Of a stretch of DNA of 64,000 bases, positions 8,729 through 16,649 are shown one piece after another. This stretch comes from Cellvibrionaceae bacterium AOL6 (GTDB lineage Bacteria; Pseudomonadota; Gammaproteobacteria; Pseudomonadales; Cellvibrionaceae), in the NCBI GenBank assembly GCA_003265435.1, contig NOXC01000010.1:1-64000 (forward strand). Reading direction: 5' to 3'. Each line of letters opens with the position of its first letter. Positions within the stretch are counted from its first letter, which is position 1. A program made the translations under genes and the position numbers. Below the pieces are notes generated by a model. That model worked only from the letters and a program-made list of their open reading frames with translations, did not search any database and was not told where the DNA came from.

Positions 8729-9214
8729 ATGAAGCACCAGGCCGATAACGCATTGAATTCGACGAAGCGAAGCTACTCGGTAGACCTCGCGGCGCACTTG
8801 CGTGCCTGTGAAATGAACTACCATCGCCTGATCAGCATACTCCCCGGTCTGCGTGATGGCTCTGATGAGTGGTGCTTCGAAGCGGGTGACAAGGCGCGTA
8901 TTCAGATTCGTATTACGCTGAAGGAATCCGCGCCCTATACCTCAGTGGTGGAAGTGACACAGTCGCGCGAAGGGCTGGAGTTACCCGGTATTGTGCTGAG
9001 GTTGTGTCACGATGCGGATGTCGCGGAAGTCATTGCCTTTGCCGGGCATCGGCACTGGCAGGGGCGCTATGACTACCCCAATCCCCGCATGTATCAACCA
9101 GATGAGAAGGCTGCGCTCAACCGTTTCCTCGCCGAATGGCTGGTATTTTGTCGCAAACATGGCGTAGTGCCCCCGGATAATTGTGAATCAGCTCTCGTTT
9201 CGCGGCGTTGCTAG
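8729..9214 (+). CDS. yqiB: DUF1249 family protein, YqiB-like
   Basis: A 161-residue soluble protein matching the YqiB/DUF1249 family: a conserved CEMNYHRLISILPGL segment near residues 30-45 and a DYPNPRMYQPDEKAALN block near residues 115-130. The biochemical role is unknown in any species to my knowledge. It begins 15 bases after nudF and is followed by cpdA, and this gene order supports the assignment. The ribosome site is weak, so it may rely on translational coupling with nudF. Confidence 0.85.
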   Translation: MKHQADNALNSTKRSYSVDLAAHLRACEMNYHRLISILPGLRDGSDEWCFEAGDKARIQIRITLKESAPYTSVVEVTQSREGLELPGIVLRLCHDADVAEVIAFAGHRHWQGRYDYPNPRMYQPDEKAALNRFLAEWLVFCRKHGVVPPDNCESALVSRRC

Positions 9215-9302
9215 ATTCACAAATTCAGTGGAGTCGCCAAACTGTACTTGATGACCCGCGAGAACGCGGTGTGTAACCTGAGTTTGGCAACGAGGTATGG
9301 CG

Positions 9303-10136
9303 ATGGACCAACATATCAGCCACATATTTGGTAGGGACAAAAAGAAAACCATGGGCACGTTTAAGCTGCTCCAGATCTCCGATTGTCATCTCGGCAGTAC
9401 GCCGAATGACACATTGCTGGGTATGGATACCGATCAGAGCCTGATCGACGTGCTGGAGCAGGCACAACGCACAGAGTCGCCTGATATGGTGCTTTGTACC
9501 GGTGACGTATCGAACGATGGCGGCCCGGTTTCGTACGCCCGTTTTCTCTGCCTGATTGACGAGTTTTTCCCTTCTGTTCCCTTGGCGTGGTTGCCGGGCA
9601 ATCACGACGACCCCGACAACATGTTGAAAGTCGGTCAGCATCCGCTGGAGCTGGCGCACCATGTGAACGGGTGGCATTTAATCTTTTTGAATTCCCGCAT
9701 CCCCGGTGAAGAGGGTGGCCGCCTTGGCCGAGCCGAGCTGCAGCGTCTCGATCGCGAGCTCAGCGCGCACCCTGCCTCGCCGACCGCTGTATTTTTGCAT
9801 CATCAACCCGTCCCGGTCGGGTCGGCGTGGGTGGACCAGTACGTTGTTGAAGACGCGGATGCGTTCTTCGATGTGGTGGATCGGCACTCCCAGGTGCGTT
9901 TGATTTCCTGGGGGCATGTGCATCAGGAATTCCATCAGCGTCGCAACGGGGTGAGCCTGATTGCGTCGCCGTCGACCTCGGTGCAGTTCCTACCCAATTC
10001 TGATGAGTTCAAGCTGGATCCGGCCATGCCGGGCTACCGCACCTACACCTTGCATGCCGATGGGCATTTTGAAATGCAGGTAGTGAGAGCGGAAAAGAAG
10101 ATGTACAGCGTGGATATGACGGCAACGGGGTACTGA
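9303..10136 (+). CDS. cpdA: 3',5'-cyclic-AMP phosphodiesterase
   Basis: A calcineurin-like metallophosphoesterase that hydrolyses cAMP and so lowers CRP activity. Metal-binding motifs appear in the usual order: DCH in LQISDCHLG, GDVSND, GNHDD, a HHQP segment and GHVH. Total length is 277 residues from the ATG at 9303, similar to E. coli CpdA (275). That ATG has GAGG seven bases upstream. The ATG at 9297 sits too close to the same site, and one at 9351 would remove the residues before the first strand. It is the last gene of the nudF unit and faces the barrel gene at 10826 convergently. Confidence 0.9.
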   Translation: MDQHISHIFGRDKKKTMGTFKLLQISDCHLGSTPNDTLLGMDTDQSLIDVLEQAQRTESPDMVLCTGDVSNDGGPVSYARFLCLIDEFFPSVPLAWLPGNHDDPDNMLKVGQHPLELAHHVNGWHLIFLNSRIPGEEGGRLGRAELQRLDRELSAHPASPTAVFLHHQPVPVGSAWVDQYVVEDADAFFDVVDRHSQVRLISWGHVHQEFHQRRNGVSLIASPSTSVQFLPNSDEFKLDPAMPGYRTYTLHADGHFEMQVVRAEKKMYSVDMTATGY

Positions 10137-10164
10137 CCCCGTTCGCTGTAGCGCATTTACTTAC

Positions 10165-10187
10165 GACGACGAAAGCCTTTCGTCGTC
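10165..10187. terminator. Hairpin between convergent cpdA and barrel gene
   Basis: Eleven-base arms GACGACGAAAG and CTTTCGTCGTC are separated by one base, midway between the converging stop codons at 10136 and 10206. No strong T run follows on either strand, so this is a likely but weak bidirectional terminator. Confidence 0.45.
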
Positions 10188-10205
10188 ATCTCTCAACCTC
10201 AGGCC

Positions 10206-10826
10206 CTAGAAGGACCAGGTCACCCCAGCCGTGAGCTGCTGCTGCAGCCAGAGGGAGCCTGAAATTTCTACGGCACAGACATTGTCCTGACAGAAAATCT
10301 CACTCGAACTGTCCATCACCGTACCAAAGGCGCGGGCTTCCAGGCGCAGGGCGAACGAATCACTGACCCAGAAGCGCCCACCCAGACCCAGTGAGCCGGA
10401 GAAGAAGCTCTCTTCGCTGTTGTATTCCGGGCTGTAATGGCTCAAACCAAGCGTGGCAGCAAGATAGGGGCGAAACAGCGAGCCGGGCGTCCACTCGTAT
10501 ACGCCACCCACTTGAAGGTGGTAGGCATCCACAGACGTTTCGTAGAGTTGCTCCGGTGCGGGCGAGATTTCAGCGTTCAGCGTGTTGCTGCCGAGAAAGA
10601 ATTCGTAATACAGGTTGGCGCCGTCTTCGTTTTGTCGATCGTAAATGTTCGCGACGATCTGGAAGGTCTGCTTGGCATCAATATCAATGTTGGCGTCGCC
10701 CGAGGAAGGGTCTCCCGCGAATCCGGCACCACCGGCCAGCGTCAATGCGACTTTGTTGGCTGGCTTGTCGGCTATTGCGCTGAGGGGAACTAACAGGGCA
10801 AGCACTGCAAGCAGTCTGGCTTTCAT
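10206..10826 (-). CDS. Small outer-membrane beta-barrel protein
   Basis: A 206-residue protein with a signal peptide (cleavage after LSAIA). It then has alternating amphipathic strands with paired glycines and ends in a C-terminal phenylalanine (GVTWSF), the insertion signature of outer-membrane barrels. Its size suits an eight-strand OmpA/OmpW-like porin-family barrel. Two cysteines at about 167 and 172 lie in one predicted loop and could form a disulfide. Its start overlaps the stop of the upstream binding-protein gene in an ATGA, so the two are translationally coupled. Ligand or function unknown. Confidence 0.8.
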   Translation of the reverse strand: MKARLLAVLALLVPLSAIADKPANKVALTLAGGAGFAGDPSSGDANIDIDAKQTFQIVANIYDRQNEDGANLYYEFFLGSNTLNAEISPAPEQLYETSVDAYHLQVGGVYEWTPGSLFRPYLAATLGLSHYSPEYNSEESFFSGSLGLGGRFWVSDSFALRLEARAFGTVMDSSSEIFCQDNVCAVEISGSLWLQQQLTAGVTWSF

Positions 10827-11674
10827 TGAGCGACATCCTTTGTTGATTCAATGCAGTCTGAAGCGCATTGCTCGGCGGGGTGCGCCGTACCCTGTGTGCC
10901 CTCTGGTTGTGCCAGAGGTTCTAAGCCGGTATGCATGGCTCCAGACATAATAGCGTCAAATTGTCCGCTTTGTTTCAACGAGAGTAAAGCCCTTGAGAAG
11001 TCTCTTTCGAGTTTGCGACCCAATTCTGTGCGGTGAAACGCATAATAGACGTCCTGGCGCGAGACCGGTTGGCTCGGGTCATAATGCACTTTGTGCTCAA
11101 TGCCCGCCTTGCGAAAGGCCTGCAATCCGGATGATTCCTCCACGATAAAGGCATCAATACGATTGCGATCCAGCATCATCGCATTTTGTTCATCCGTGTT
11201 GACGTAGAGGATGTGAATGTCAGGATTTTGTGTGATCGCCTTAGCGTAGGGATAGCTGCGCGTGAGGCCCAACGTCAGCCCGGAAAGGGCATCCACACGG
11301 GTTAATAAGGGGCGGCTTCTCAGCGTGAAAACAAAGTCCTGCTTGATGTACAGCAGCTCTTTACTGGCGAGGTAGTCCTCAGGGTATTCGAACAGCGCAT
11401 CGAGACCGGGAAACAATACATCGAAATCGCCTTCCTGGAATTTTTTGATTGCGCGTGGTGTGGGCCAGACTTCGATATCGATTTTGACGCCTGCTTCTTT
11501 ACCAATGGCGCGCGCCAGCTCAATAAACAGCCCTTCCTGCTGGTTTTCGACCATCAGGGGAATGGGAAAGGTCACCAGTTTGACCGTATCGTCTGCCGAG
11601 TCAGATGCATTCAATGCAGCGCTCAAAAGCAGAGCGAATAAAAAGTAAACACAGTGTAACAAGGTTGATCCCAA
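10823..11674 (-). CDS. Periplasmic amino-acid-type substrate-binding protein (SBP_bac_3-like)
   Basis: A 283-residue protein with an N-terminal signal peptide (hydrophobic segment to about residue 22). It has the extracellular solute-binding family 3 layout: a GLFIELARAIGKEAGVKIDI segment near residue 50, then a second lobe with a TRSYPYAKAI segment. No ABC permease or ATPase is nearby, so it may be an orphan sensor-type binding protein. The C-terminal 40 residues are polar and rich in glutamine. There is no ATG; the frame opens with TTG at 11674. A TTG at 11662, preceded by GGGAT, fits a ribosome site better. It is coupled by ATGA to the barrel gene downstream. Confidence 0.75.
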   Translation of the reverse strand: MGSTLLHCVYFLFALLLSAALNASDSADDTVKLVTFPIPLMVENQQEGLFIELARAIGKEAGVKIDIEVWPTPRAIKKFQEGDFDVLFPGLDALFEYPEDYLASKELLYIKQDFVFTLRSRPLLTRVDALSGLTLGLTRSYPYAKAITQNPDIHILYVNTDEQNAMMLDRNRIDAFIVEESSGLQAFRKAGIEHKVHYDPSQPVSRQDVYYAFHRTELGRKLERDFSRALLSLKQSGQFDAIMSGAMHTGLEPLAQPEGTQGTAHPAEQCASDCIESTKDVAQ

Positions 11675-11761
11675 AAATTTGACGCGTTGCGGTGGCTGTC
11701 GTTCAGCTTCTTATCGAAAGCACCCTAAGCTACCACAGATTAGCCTCGGGCAAAATTGTGT

Positions 11762-12316
11762 TTATTGTTCGCTGGGTGCCCAGCGAACAAGTTGATCAAT
11801 TATTGCGTGAGTACAGGTGTCTTCATCGTCGTGCTCGACGTTTTGGCGCAGATTGGCATAGCGTTCGTACAGTGCTCGGCGCTCTTCAAAGAGGTCCTCG
11901 AGGCTTTGGTCCGGGTGGCGGGCCAAACCACGGCTCGCAAAGTTATGAATCCGTGAAGCGATGGTGTCGAGGCCCGCAGAGAGGTACACAATCACGCCGA
12001 TCTGAGCGAGGTGCTGCATGCCCTCGGGGGAGTACACCACACTGCCACCGGTGGCGATGATGTCGGCGCCCGCAGACAGGCTGGTGATCATTTGCGCTTC
12101 CCGCTCGCGCATGCCGAGGTAGCCGAAATCGTCGACCAGAGCCTGCAAGGGCCGCTCAAAGTGTTGCTCGAGAAGCCGATCCGTATCGACCAAATCCCGG
12201 CCGAGTTCGGTCGCCAGTTTCGCGCCGAGCGTGCTTTTTCCAGAGCCCGGCATGCCGATTAATACAATGTGTTTGTCTGTTAACGCGTCGGGCAGTGGCG
12301 TGGTCATAGGGATCAT
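11762..12316 (-). CDS. aroK: Shikimate kinase-like protein
   Basis: A P-loop kinase of about 184 residues. Visible are the Walker A GMPGSGKST (about residues 22-30), the shikimate-binding VDTD, an REREAQ segment holding the conserved arginine, and a lid region from the RGLARHPDQS segment to EERRALYERYA. The usual GGG of the shikimate site reads GGS (ATGGSVVYS), as in a subgroup I recall from related marine bacteria, so substrate identity is probable but not certain. The ATG at 12316 overlaps the EamA stop in an ATGA and is preferred over 12307; a longer upstream extension would overlap EamA and is unlikely. The gene's last codons form a hairpin. Confidence 0.72.
   Translation of the reverse strand: MIPMTTPLPDALTDKHIVLIGMPGSGKSTLGAKLATELGRDLVDTDRLLEQHFERPLQALVDDFGYLGMREREAQMITSLSAGADIIATGGSVVYSPEGMQHLAQIGVIVYLSAGLDTIASRIHNFASRGLARHPDQSLEDLFEERRALYERYANLRQNVEHDDEDTCTHAIIDQLVRWAPSEQ
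11767..11788 (-). terminator. Hairpin at the end of the shikimate kinase-like gene
   Basis: Ten-base arms GTTCGCTGGG / CCCAGCGAAC with a two-base loop overlap the last codons of the gene. On the minus strand AATAAACACAATTTTG follows, only weakly T-rich, so termination or 3'-end stabilisation are both possible. Confidence 0.4.
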
Positions 12317-13194
12317 GGCTTCGCTGTGTGAGCGGGCTTGGGTTTGGGCTTGGCGCTCAGTGTGATGGCAATGCCGGTGAGGACAAGGCTGGAACAGAGC
12401 ACAAAGTATAGCGTGACCGTTTCCCCAAGCAAAAGCACGCCGCCGAGCGTCGCGAGCACGGGTACGCTCAGTTGCAAGAGGGCAGAGTGCTGCGTTTGCA
12501 GATAAGGCACCACGGCGTACCACAGCGCATACCCGCCCGCAGAAGACAGCGCGCCGGACACACAGGCCAGCACGATGCCTTCCATCGACAACGACATCTC
12601 AGGGCGCATCCACCACCACAGCACCAATGCAGGCGGAACACTTAACACAAAATTGTTCCTGGTGTTCAGCGTGGCGTTCGTCGCGCGCTTGCCGGCGAGT
12701 GTGTACGCGCCCCAGGCCAAGCCGCTTAACATCATCAGGACGGCAGGCTGCCACTCGCTGCCGCGCAGGTCAGGCGCGTAGAGCACGCTAAATGCGCCGA
12801 CGGCCACGACAATGCCGAGCCATTCTCGCGCACTGAAGCGTTGCCCTTGCACCGCACTGTGACCAAACATCGTGAACTGCACCGCGCCGAACAGCAGCAG
12901 CGCGCCGGCGCCGGTGTCCAGATGTAAGTAGGCGAAAGAGAAACACGCAGCGTACGCAAATAAATACAACGCGGGGAGCAGGTTGGCGGTTATAGGTGCT
13001 GGGGCATGCTCACGTGTTCGCTGGCCAAAATACACGAGCGCAACCAGAAAGAGTGCGCCACTGACCAGGCGCAGCGCCGTGAACGATGCGGCGTCCGCAT
13101 GCGCCCCCGCGAGCGCCAGTCGGCCCAGAACAGAATTCGCCGCAAAGAGTAAGAGGGTGAGGGCAGTAAGAAAAATCAGTTTACGGCTAGACAT
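12313..13194 (-). CDS. EamA/DMT family transporter
   Basis: A 293-residue inner-membrane protein of the drug/metabolite transporter superfamily with about ten hydrophobic segments arranged as two EamA repeats. The first repeat ends near a GIVVAVGAFSVLY segment (about residue 130) and the second near an SSLVLTGIAITLS segment at the C-terminus. The tail AKPKPKPAHTAKP is short and basic. It heads a two-gene unit with the shikimate kinase-like gene through an ATGA overlap. It diverges from the outer-membrane gene at 13404. The substrate cannot be predicted from sequence. Confidence 0.85.
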   Translation of the reverse strand: MSSRKLIFLTALTLLLFAANSVLGRLALAGAHADAASFTALRLVSGALFLVALVYFGQRTREHAPAPITANLLPALYLFAYAACFSFAYLHLDTGAGALLLFGAVQFTMFGHSAVQGQRFSAREWLGIVVAVGAFSVLYAPDLRGSEWQPAVLMMLSGLAWGAYTLAGKRATNATLNTRNNFVLSVPPALVLWWWMRPEMSLSMEGIVLACVSGALSSAGGYALWYAVVPYLQTQHSALLQLSVPVLATLGGVLLLGETVTLYFVLCSSLVLTGIAITLSAKPKPKPAHTAKP

Positions 13195-13403
13195 GTGAAA
13201 AGGGCTGTTAGGTCTCGTTACGGGTGGAATCTCAGCGTGGGCGCGATCATAGTGGACGCCGCTCGCTCAAGTCGATGCCTTTGGGATAGAATGCGTCGCT
13301 TAGGATGCATGCTTGGGGTGCTGTGCAAAGGGCACTTAAGGCGGGCAAAAAATCTGGAGCCGCCGAGCCGCTTCGGTGTTATCCCACAACTGTTTTGTCA
13401 TCG

Positions 13404-14393
13404 ATGCGGAACCGTCACTGCTTGCGGCAGATTCTCAGCTTACCATATATCTTGCTCTGCGCTCTGGCTGCGAACAACGCCGTCGCGCAAACGCCCGAAC
13501 TCCCTCCCGTACTTGGCATTACGCTGGCGGATATTCGTCAGGCCACCATCGCCTTCGTAAATGGCAATACGATACCCGGTGTGCAGGGCGCTGACCTGCA
13601 TATTCAGACGGACGATCGGCAGGGCACCCACCTTCGCTCCAGCCTCGGTTTTGGCGCGGATGTGACCTTGCCAAACAGCACCGTGGGCCTGTTCTGGGGT
13701 GGGGCCTTGATCAGCGGCACCCTAGAGGAAAGTCACTGGTTCACTGATGACAGCGTGCCCATTGCGCGCTTGGATGTCGACCGGGAAATTTCGGGCCTGC
13801 GTGCCGCGGCGGGCGTTTTCGCACCGTGGAACCGTTGGTCGCGCTTTCGCTTGTATTATTCGGCCGTGTACAGCGAGCTCAATACCCAGAGCGGCCTGCT
13901 TATGTACGAGTCCTTGCCTCAGGAGGTCATTAACGACCTCGACGCGATCTTTTTCACATCGGATGTGACCTCACTCTCCAGCAGCCTGACCGCACAGTTG
14001 GAATGGTTTCATTATTGGGGCGAGGCGAAGTGGGAAGTGGATGCCAAATACAGCTCCATTTACACCGACACGCGAAGCGAGACCTCGCAGCATTTGGATA
14101 CCTGGGCTTGGAGTGATGTCGCCCAAGCCGAACTCAGTGTGACGGTACCGAGCCGCTTTCGCCCCTTCTCTCAGGCACTGCAAGTGCAGATGTACACCCA
14201 GTACAGTGATTTTCTGGGTTTGCCGAAGGCGGCACTGGGCTACACCTACTACTTCGAAACGGGACTCATCGCCGAGTGGGAAGTGAACCTCAAGCCGCTC
14301 GACCTGTTCGGGTTGCGGATGGTGGGCCTTAAAGCGGGGTATATTGCCGGGGATGATGTGACGGGCTATAGCGTAGGGTTGGTACTCAAATGA
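13404..14393 (+). CDS. Outer-membrane barrel protein, solitary autotransporter-like
   Basis: About 329 residues from the ATG at 13404, which is followed by a clear signal peptide (MRNRHCL to NNAVA, cleaved before QTP). An earlier ATG at 13305 would bury this signal and is rejected. The mature protein is rich in aromatic and glycine residues in an alternating strand pattern and closes with GYSVGLVLK. It resembles solitary autotransporter-type beta barrels without a passenger, but this is a low-confidence family call. It is coupled through ATGA to the lipoprotein gene at 14390 and starts a series of envelope genes running to yqiA. Confidence 0.6.
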   Translation: MRNRHCLRQILSLPYILLCALAANNAVAQTPELPPVLGITLADIRQATIAFVNGNTIPGVQGADLHIQTDDRQGTHLRSSLGFGADVTLPNSTVGLFWGGALISGTLEESHWFTDDSVPIARLDVDREISGLRAAAGVFAPWNRWSRFRLYYSAVYSELNTQSGLLMYESLPQEVINDLDAIFFTSDVTSLSSSLTAQLEWFHYWGEAKWEVDAKYSSIYTDTRSETSQHLDTWAWSDVAQAELSVTVPSRFRPFSQALQVQMYTQYSDFLGLPKAALGYTYYFETGLIAEWEVNLKPLDLFGLRMVGLKAGYIAGDDVTGYSVGLVLK

Positions 14394-14785
14394 CGTGGCG
14401 CGTATTCACCGTGAGCCTCACTGTGTTGCTCAGCCTCACAGCCTGTGTGAGTCAGACACCCATGCCGCCGGGGCAGGGCATGCTGCACTCGTCGTACCCG
14501 ATACGTCAACTGAACGGCGAACCTGCCTCCCCCACGATCCGTCGTGGCGCTTTTCGCGTGTGGATACCGGAAGGGCCGCAGCAGTTTACCGTGCGTTACC
14601 CAACCTTGAGCGGAGACTACGATTGTCGCTTCGAACTCGACGTGGTCGCAGGCCAGCGTTACGACATACTGCATCGAACGCTGCCCGAGCCCTTGGTGGT
14701 GTTTCAATGGCATGAGCAGACCGACCTCTGGGCACGACGCAGCGATCCTGTATTGCCATACGAGTGCGAATGGCTGAGCCGCTAG
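14390..14785 (+). CDS. Small lipoprotein
   Basis: A 131-residue protein with a lipoprotein signal peptide and lipobox LTAC (cysteine at residue 19). The mature part is short, with a PGQGMLHSSYP segment and cysteines at about 79 and 126, and a predicted all-beta character. Family not recognised. The start codon overlaps the stop of the barrel gene in ATGA, indicating coupled translation and probable joint function in the outer membrane. The following gene starts 67 bases later. Confidence 0.65.
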   Translation: MTWRVFTVSLTVLLSLTACVSQTPMPPGQGMLHSSYPIRQLNGEPASPTIRRGAFRVWIPEGPQQFTVRYPTLSGDYDCRFELDVVAGQRYDILHRTLPEPLVVFQWHEQTDLWARRSDPVLPYECEWLSR

Positions 14786-14852
14786 GGCCTGTTATTGTCA
14801 TGCTCGTAGTATATGATGAGGTATTCATTACTAACGGACGAGTCCCGAGACC

Positions 14853-16046
14853 ATGCTGGTTCGCACACTGACTGCATCTTCCCTTTTTCTTTCGCTCGCC
14901 TGTTCCGCGAATTCTCAATTTTTTGATCCGCTGGACGGACGCTTCGACATGTCCAATTTTCTCGCCGAAAATGCCTACGGGTTTTTGCCGGTGCCGATCA
15001 TTATTACGGACCCGGCAGTGGATGGCGGGCTCGGAATGGTGGGCCTGTTCTTCCATGAATCGGAAGAAGAAAAAGAACAGCGTATGAAGGCGATGCAGAG
15101 CATGGAGCGCGGGGCCGATCGCTACCTGATGCCGCCGAGCGTGTCTGCGTTGGCGCTCGCAGGCACCGGCAATGAAAGCTGGTTTGCCGGCGGAGGGCAT
15201 ATGGGCTTTTTTCGTAACGGCGATCTGCGTTACACCGGCGGCGGTGGCTACGGCGATGTGAATATGGATTTCTTTGGTTTTGGCGATGTGGAATTTCGCA
15301 AGCCCATCGAAATCAATACGAAAGCCTTTGCCATCGTGCAAAACCTGAAAACCCGCGTAAAAAAATCACCGTGGTTTGTCGGAGTGGAGCAACGCTATAT
15401 TCAGGCGGAGCTGTCCCCGACCTCGCTCGGTGATCTAGGCAGTAATTTACCGCCAGAATGGCAAGATGAATTAACAGACCTGCTGACCAAGGATGTGACG
15501 ACCTCAGGAGTCGGTGGGGTAGTGGAATTTGATACGCGCGACAATATTTTTTCACCGCAGGAAGGTTATCAGTACCAGCTCAAGTACACGGTCTACAGTG
15601 ATGCGATTGGCTCTGATATCGATTTTACGAACACCTATTTTCAGGGTCTGAATTTCTGGGACCTCTCCGACACATTTAATCTCGGCCTGCGCATTGGCGG
15701 GGAATACGCGAACAGCGACGAGAACCTGCCGCCGTTTCAAATACCGTCGATGAACCTGCGCGGCATCCCCGCGTATCGCTACCAGGGCAACGTAGTGGGG
15801 GTGGCCGAAGCGCAGTTGGGTTGGCGAGTGGATAATCGCTGGACCTTGGTCGGCTTCACCGGTGCCGGTAAAGCGAGTAACGACACGGAAGACTTTTGGG
15901 ATGCAACCACGCGTTCCACCGTGGGTACGGGTTTCCGCTATCAGATTGCACGGCGCTACGGCTTTAACATGGGGCTCGATTTCGCATGGGGCCCGGAAGG
16001 CATGGTCTGGTACATCACCGCGGGTTCCGCGTGGGGCAGTATTTAA
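14853..16046 (+). CDS. BamA/TamA-type surface antigen (Omp85 barrel)
   Basis: A 397-residue exported protein: signal peptide to about residue 21, then a polar region, then a barrel with the Omp85 pattern. GVGGVVEFDTRDNIFSPQEG near residues 215-235 is the usual start of the bacterial surface antigen (D15) domain, and a late FNMGLDFAWGPEG block sits near the end. No POTRA domains are apparent, so this is a short barrel-only member, not BamA itself. The protein ends in GSAWGSI rather than the canonical terminal aromatic. It lies three bases before yqiA, so the two are probably cotranscribed. Confidence 0.75.
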   Translation: MLVRTLTASSLFLSLACSANSQFFDPLDGRFDMSNFLAENAYGFLPVPIIITDPAVDGGLGMVGLFFHESEEEKEQRMKAMQSMERGADRYLMPPSVSALALAGTGNESWFAGGGHMGFFRNGDLRYTGGGGYGDVNMDFFGFGDVEFRKPIEINTKAFAIVQNLKTRVKKSPWFVGVEQRYIQAELSPTSLGDLGSNLPPEWQDELTDLLTKDVTTSGVGGVVEFDTRDNIFSPQEGYQYQLKYTVYSDAIGSDIDFTNTYFQGLNFWDLSDTFNLGLRIGGEYANSDENLPPFQIPSMNLRGIPAYRYQGNVVGVAEAQLGWRVDNRWTLVGFTGAGKASNDTEDFWDATTRSTVGTGFRYQIARRYGFNMGLDFAWGPEGMVWYITAGSAWGSI

Positions 16047-16049
16047 CGC

Positions 16050-16649
16050 ATGCCGGTATTGATGTACATCCACGGTTTTTTAAGCGCACCGGCGTCGACG
16101 AAAGCGCAATTAACCGCACGTTGGCTCGAGGCCGAAAGGCCGGATATACAATTTGTTTGCCCCGCACTGTCGTCGTATCCAGCGCAGGCGCAGGCGACCT
16201 TGCGCGAGCAGTGTGAGGCGCTCGACGGAGCCCCGCTGTGGTTAATTGGCAGTTCGCTCGGCGGGTTCTGGGCCTCGTGGATGATTGAGGCGGGCTTGGC
16301 TGAACGTGCGGTGTTGGTGAACCCGGCGGTGTCGCCACATCAGCGTTTTCGAAGTTACTTGGGCCGTGAACTACGCAGCTACTACACCGAGGAAAGTTTT
16401 ACGCTGACCGAGGCGGACATGCGCACGCTGGCGGAAAGTGAAAGTGAGACCCTGACCGAGCCAGAACGCTATTGGTTACTGGCTCAGAAGGGGGATGAGG
16501 TATTGGATTACCGCGACGCCGAGCTCCGATATACGAACTGCCGTCAAACCCTGCTCGAAGGTGGATCACACGCTTTCGAGGATTACCTCAACTGGATGCC
16601 GGAGATTATCCGGTTTCTTGAAGGCGCTCCTGTTCCACCAGAGCACTGA
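16050..16649 (+). CDS. yqiA: Alpha/beta-hydrolase esterase, YqiA family
   Basis: A 199-residue cytosolic esterase. It has the oxyanion YIHGF near the start, the nucleophile elbow GSSLGG (serine near residue 68), an acidic QKGDEVLDY block (about residue 150) and the catalytic histidine in GGSHAFEDY (about 176). This matches YqiA. In enterobacteria yqiA lies between cpdA and parE; here the three are kept in order but separated by inserted genes. Its last 44 bases overlap antisense with the end of the nitrate reductase gene. Confidence 0.85.
   Translation: MPVLMYIHGFLSAPASTKAQLTARWLEAERPDIQFVCPALSSYPAQAQATLREQCEALDGAPLWLIGSSLGGFWASWMIEAGLAERAVLVNPAVSPHQRFRSYLGRELRSYYTEESFTLTEADMRTLAESESETLTEPERYWLLAQKGDEVLDYRDAELRYTNCRQTLLEGGSHAFEDYLNWMPEIIRFLEGAPVPPEH

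Noticed and set aside
12317-12523. Upstream extension of the shikimate kinase-like gene
   Set aside because: It would overlap the EamA gene by about 200 bases with arginine/histidine-rich shadow sequence; the ATGA overlap at 12313-12316 gives a natural start.
13305-13403. Upstream extension of the solitary-barrel gene
   Set aside because: It would place 33 polar residues ahead of a well-formed signal peptide; the ATG at 13404 is the better start.
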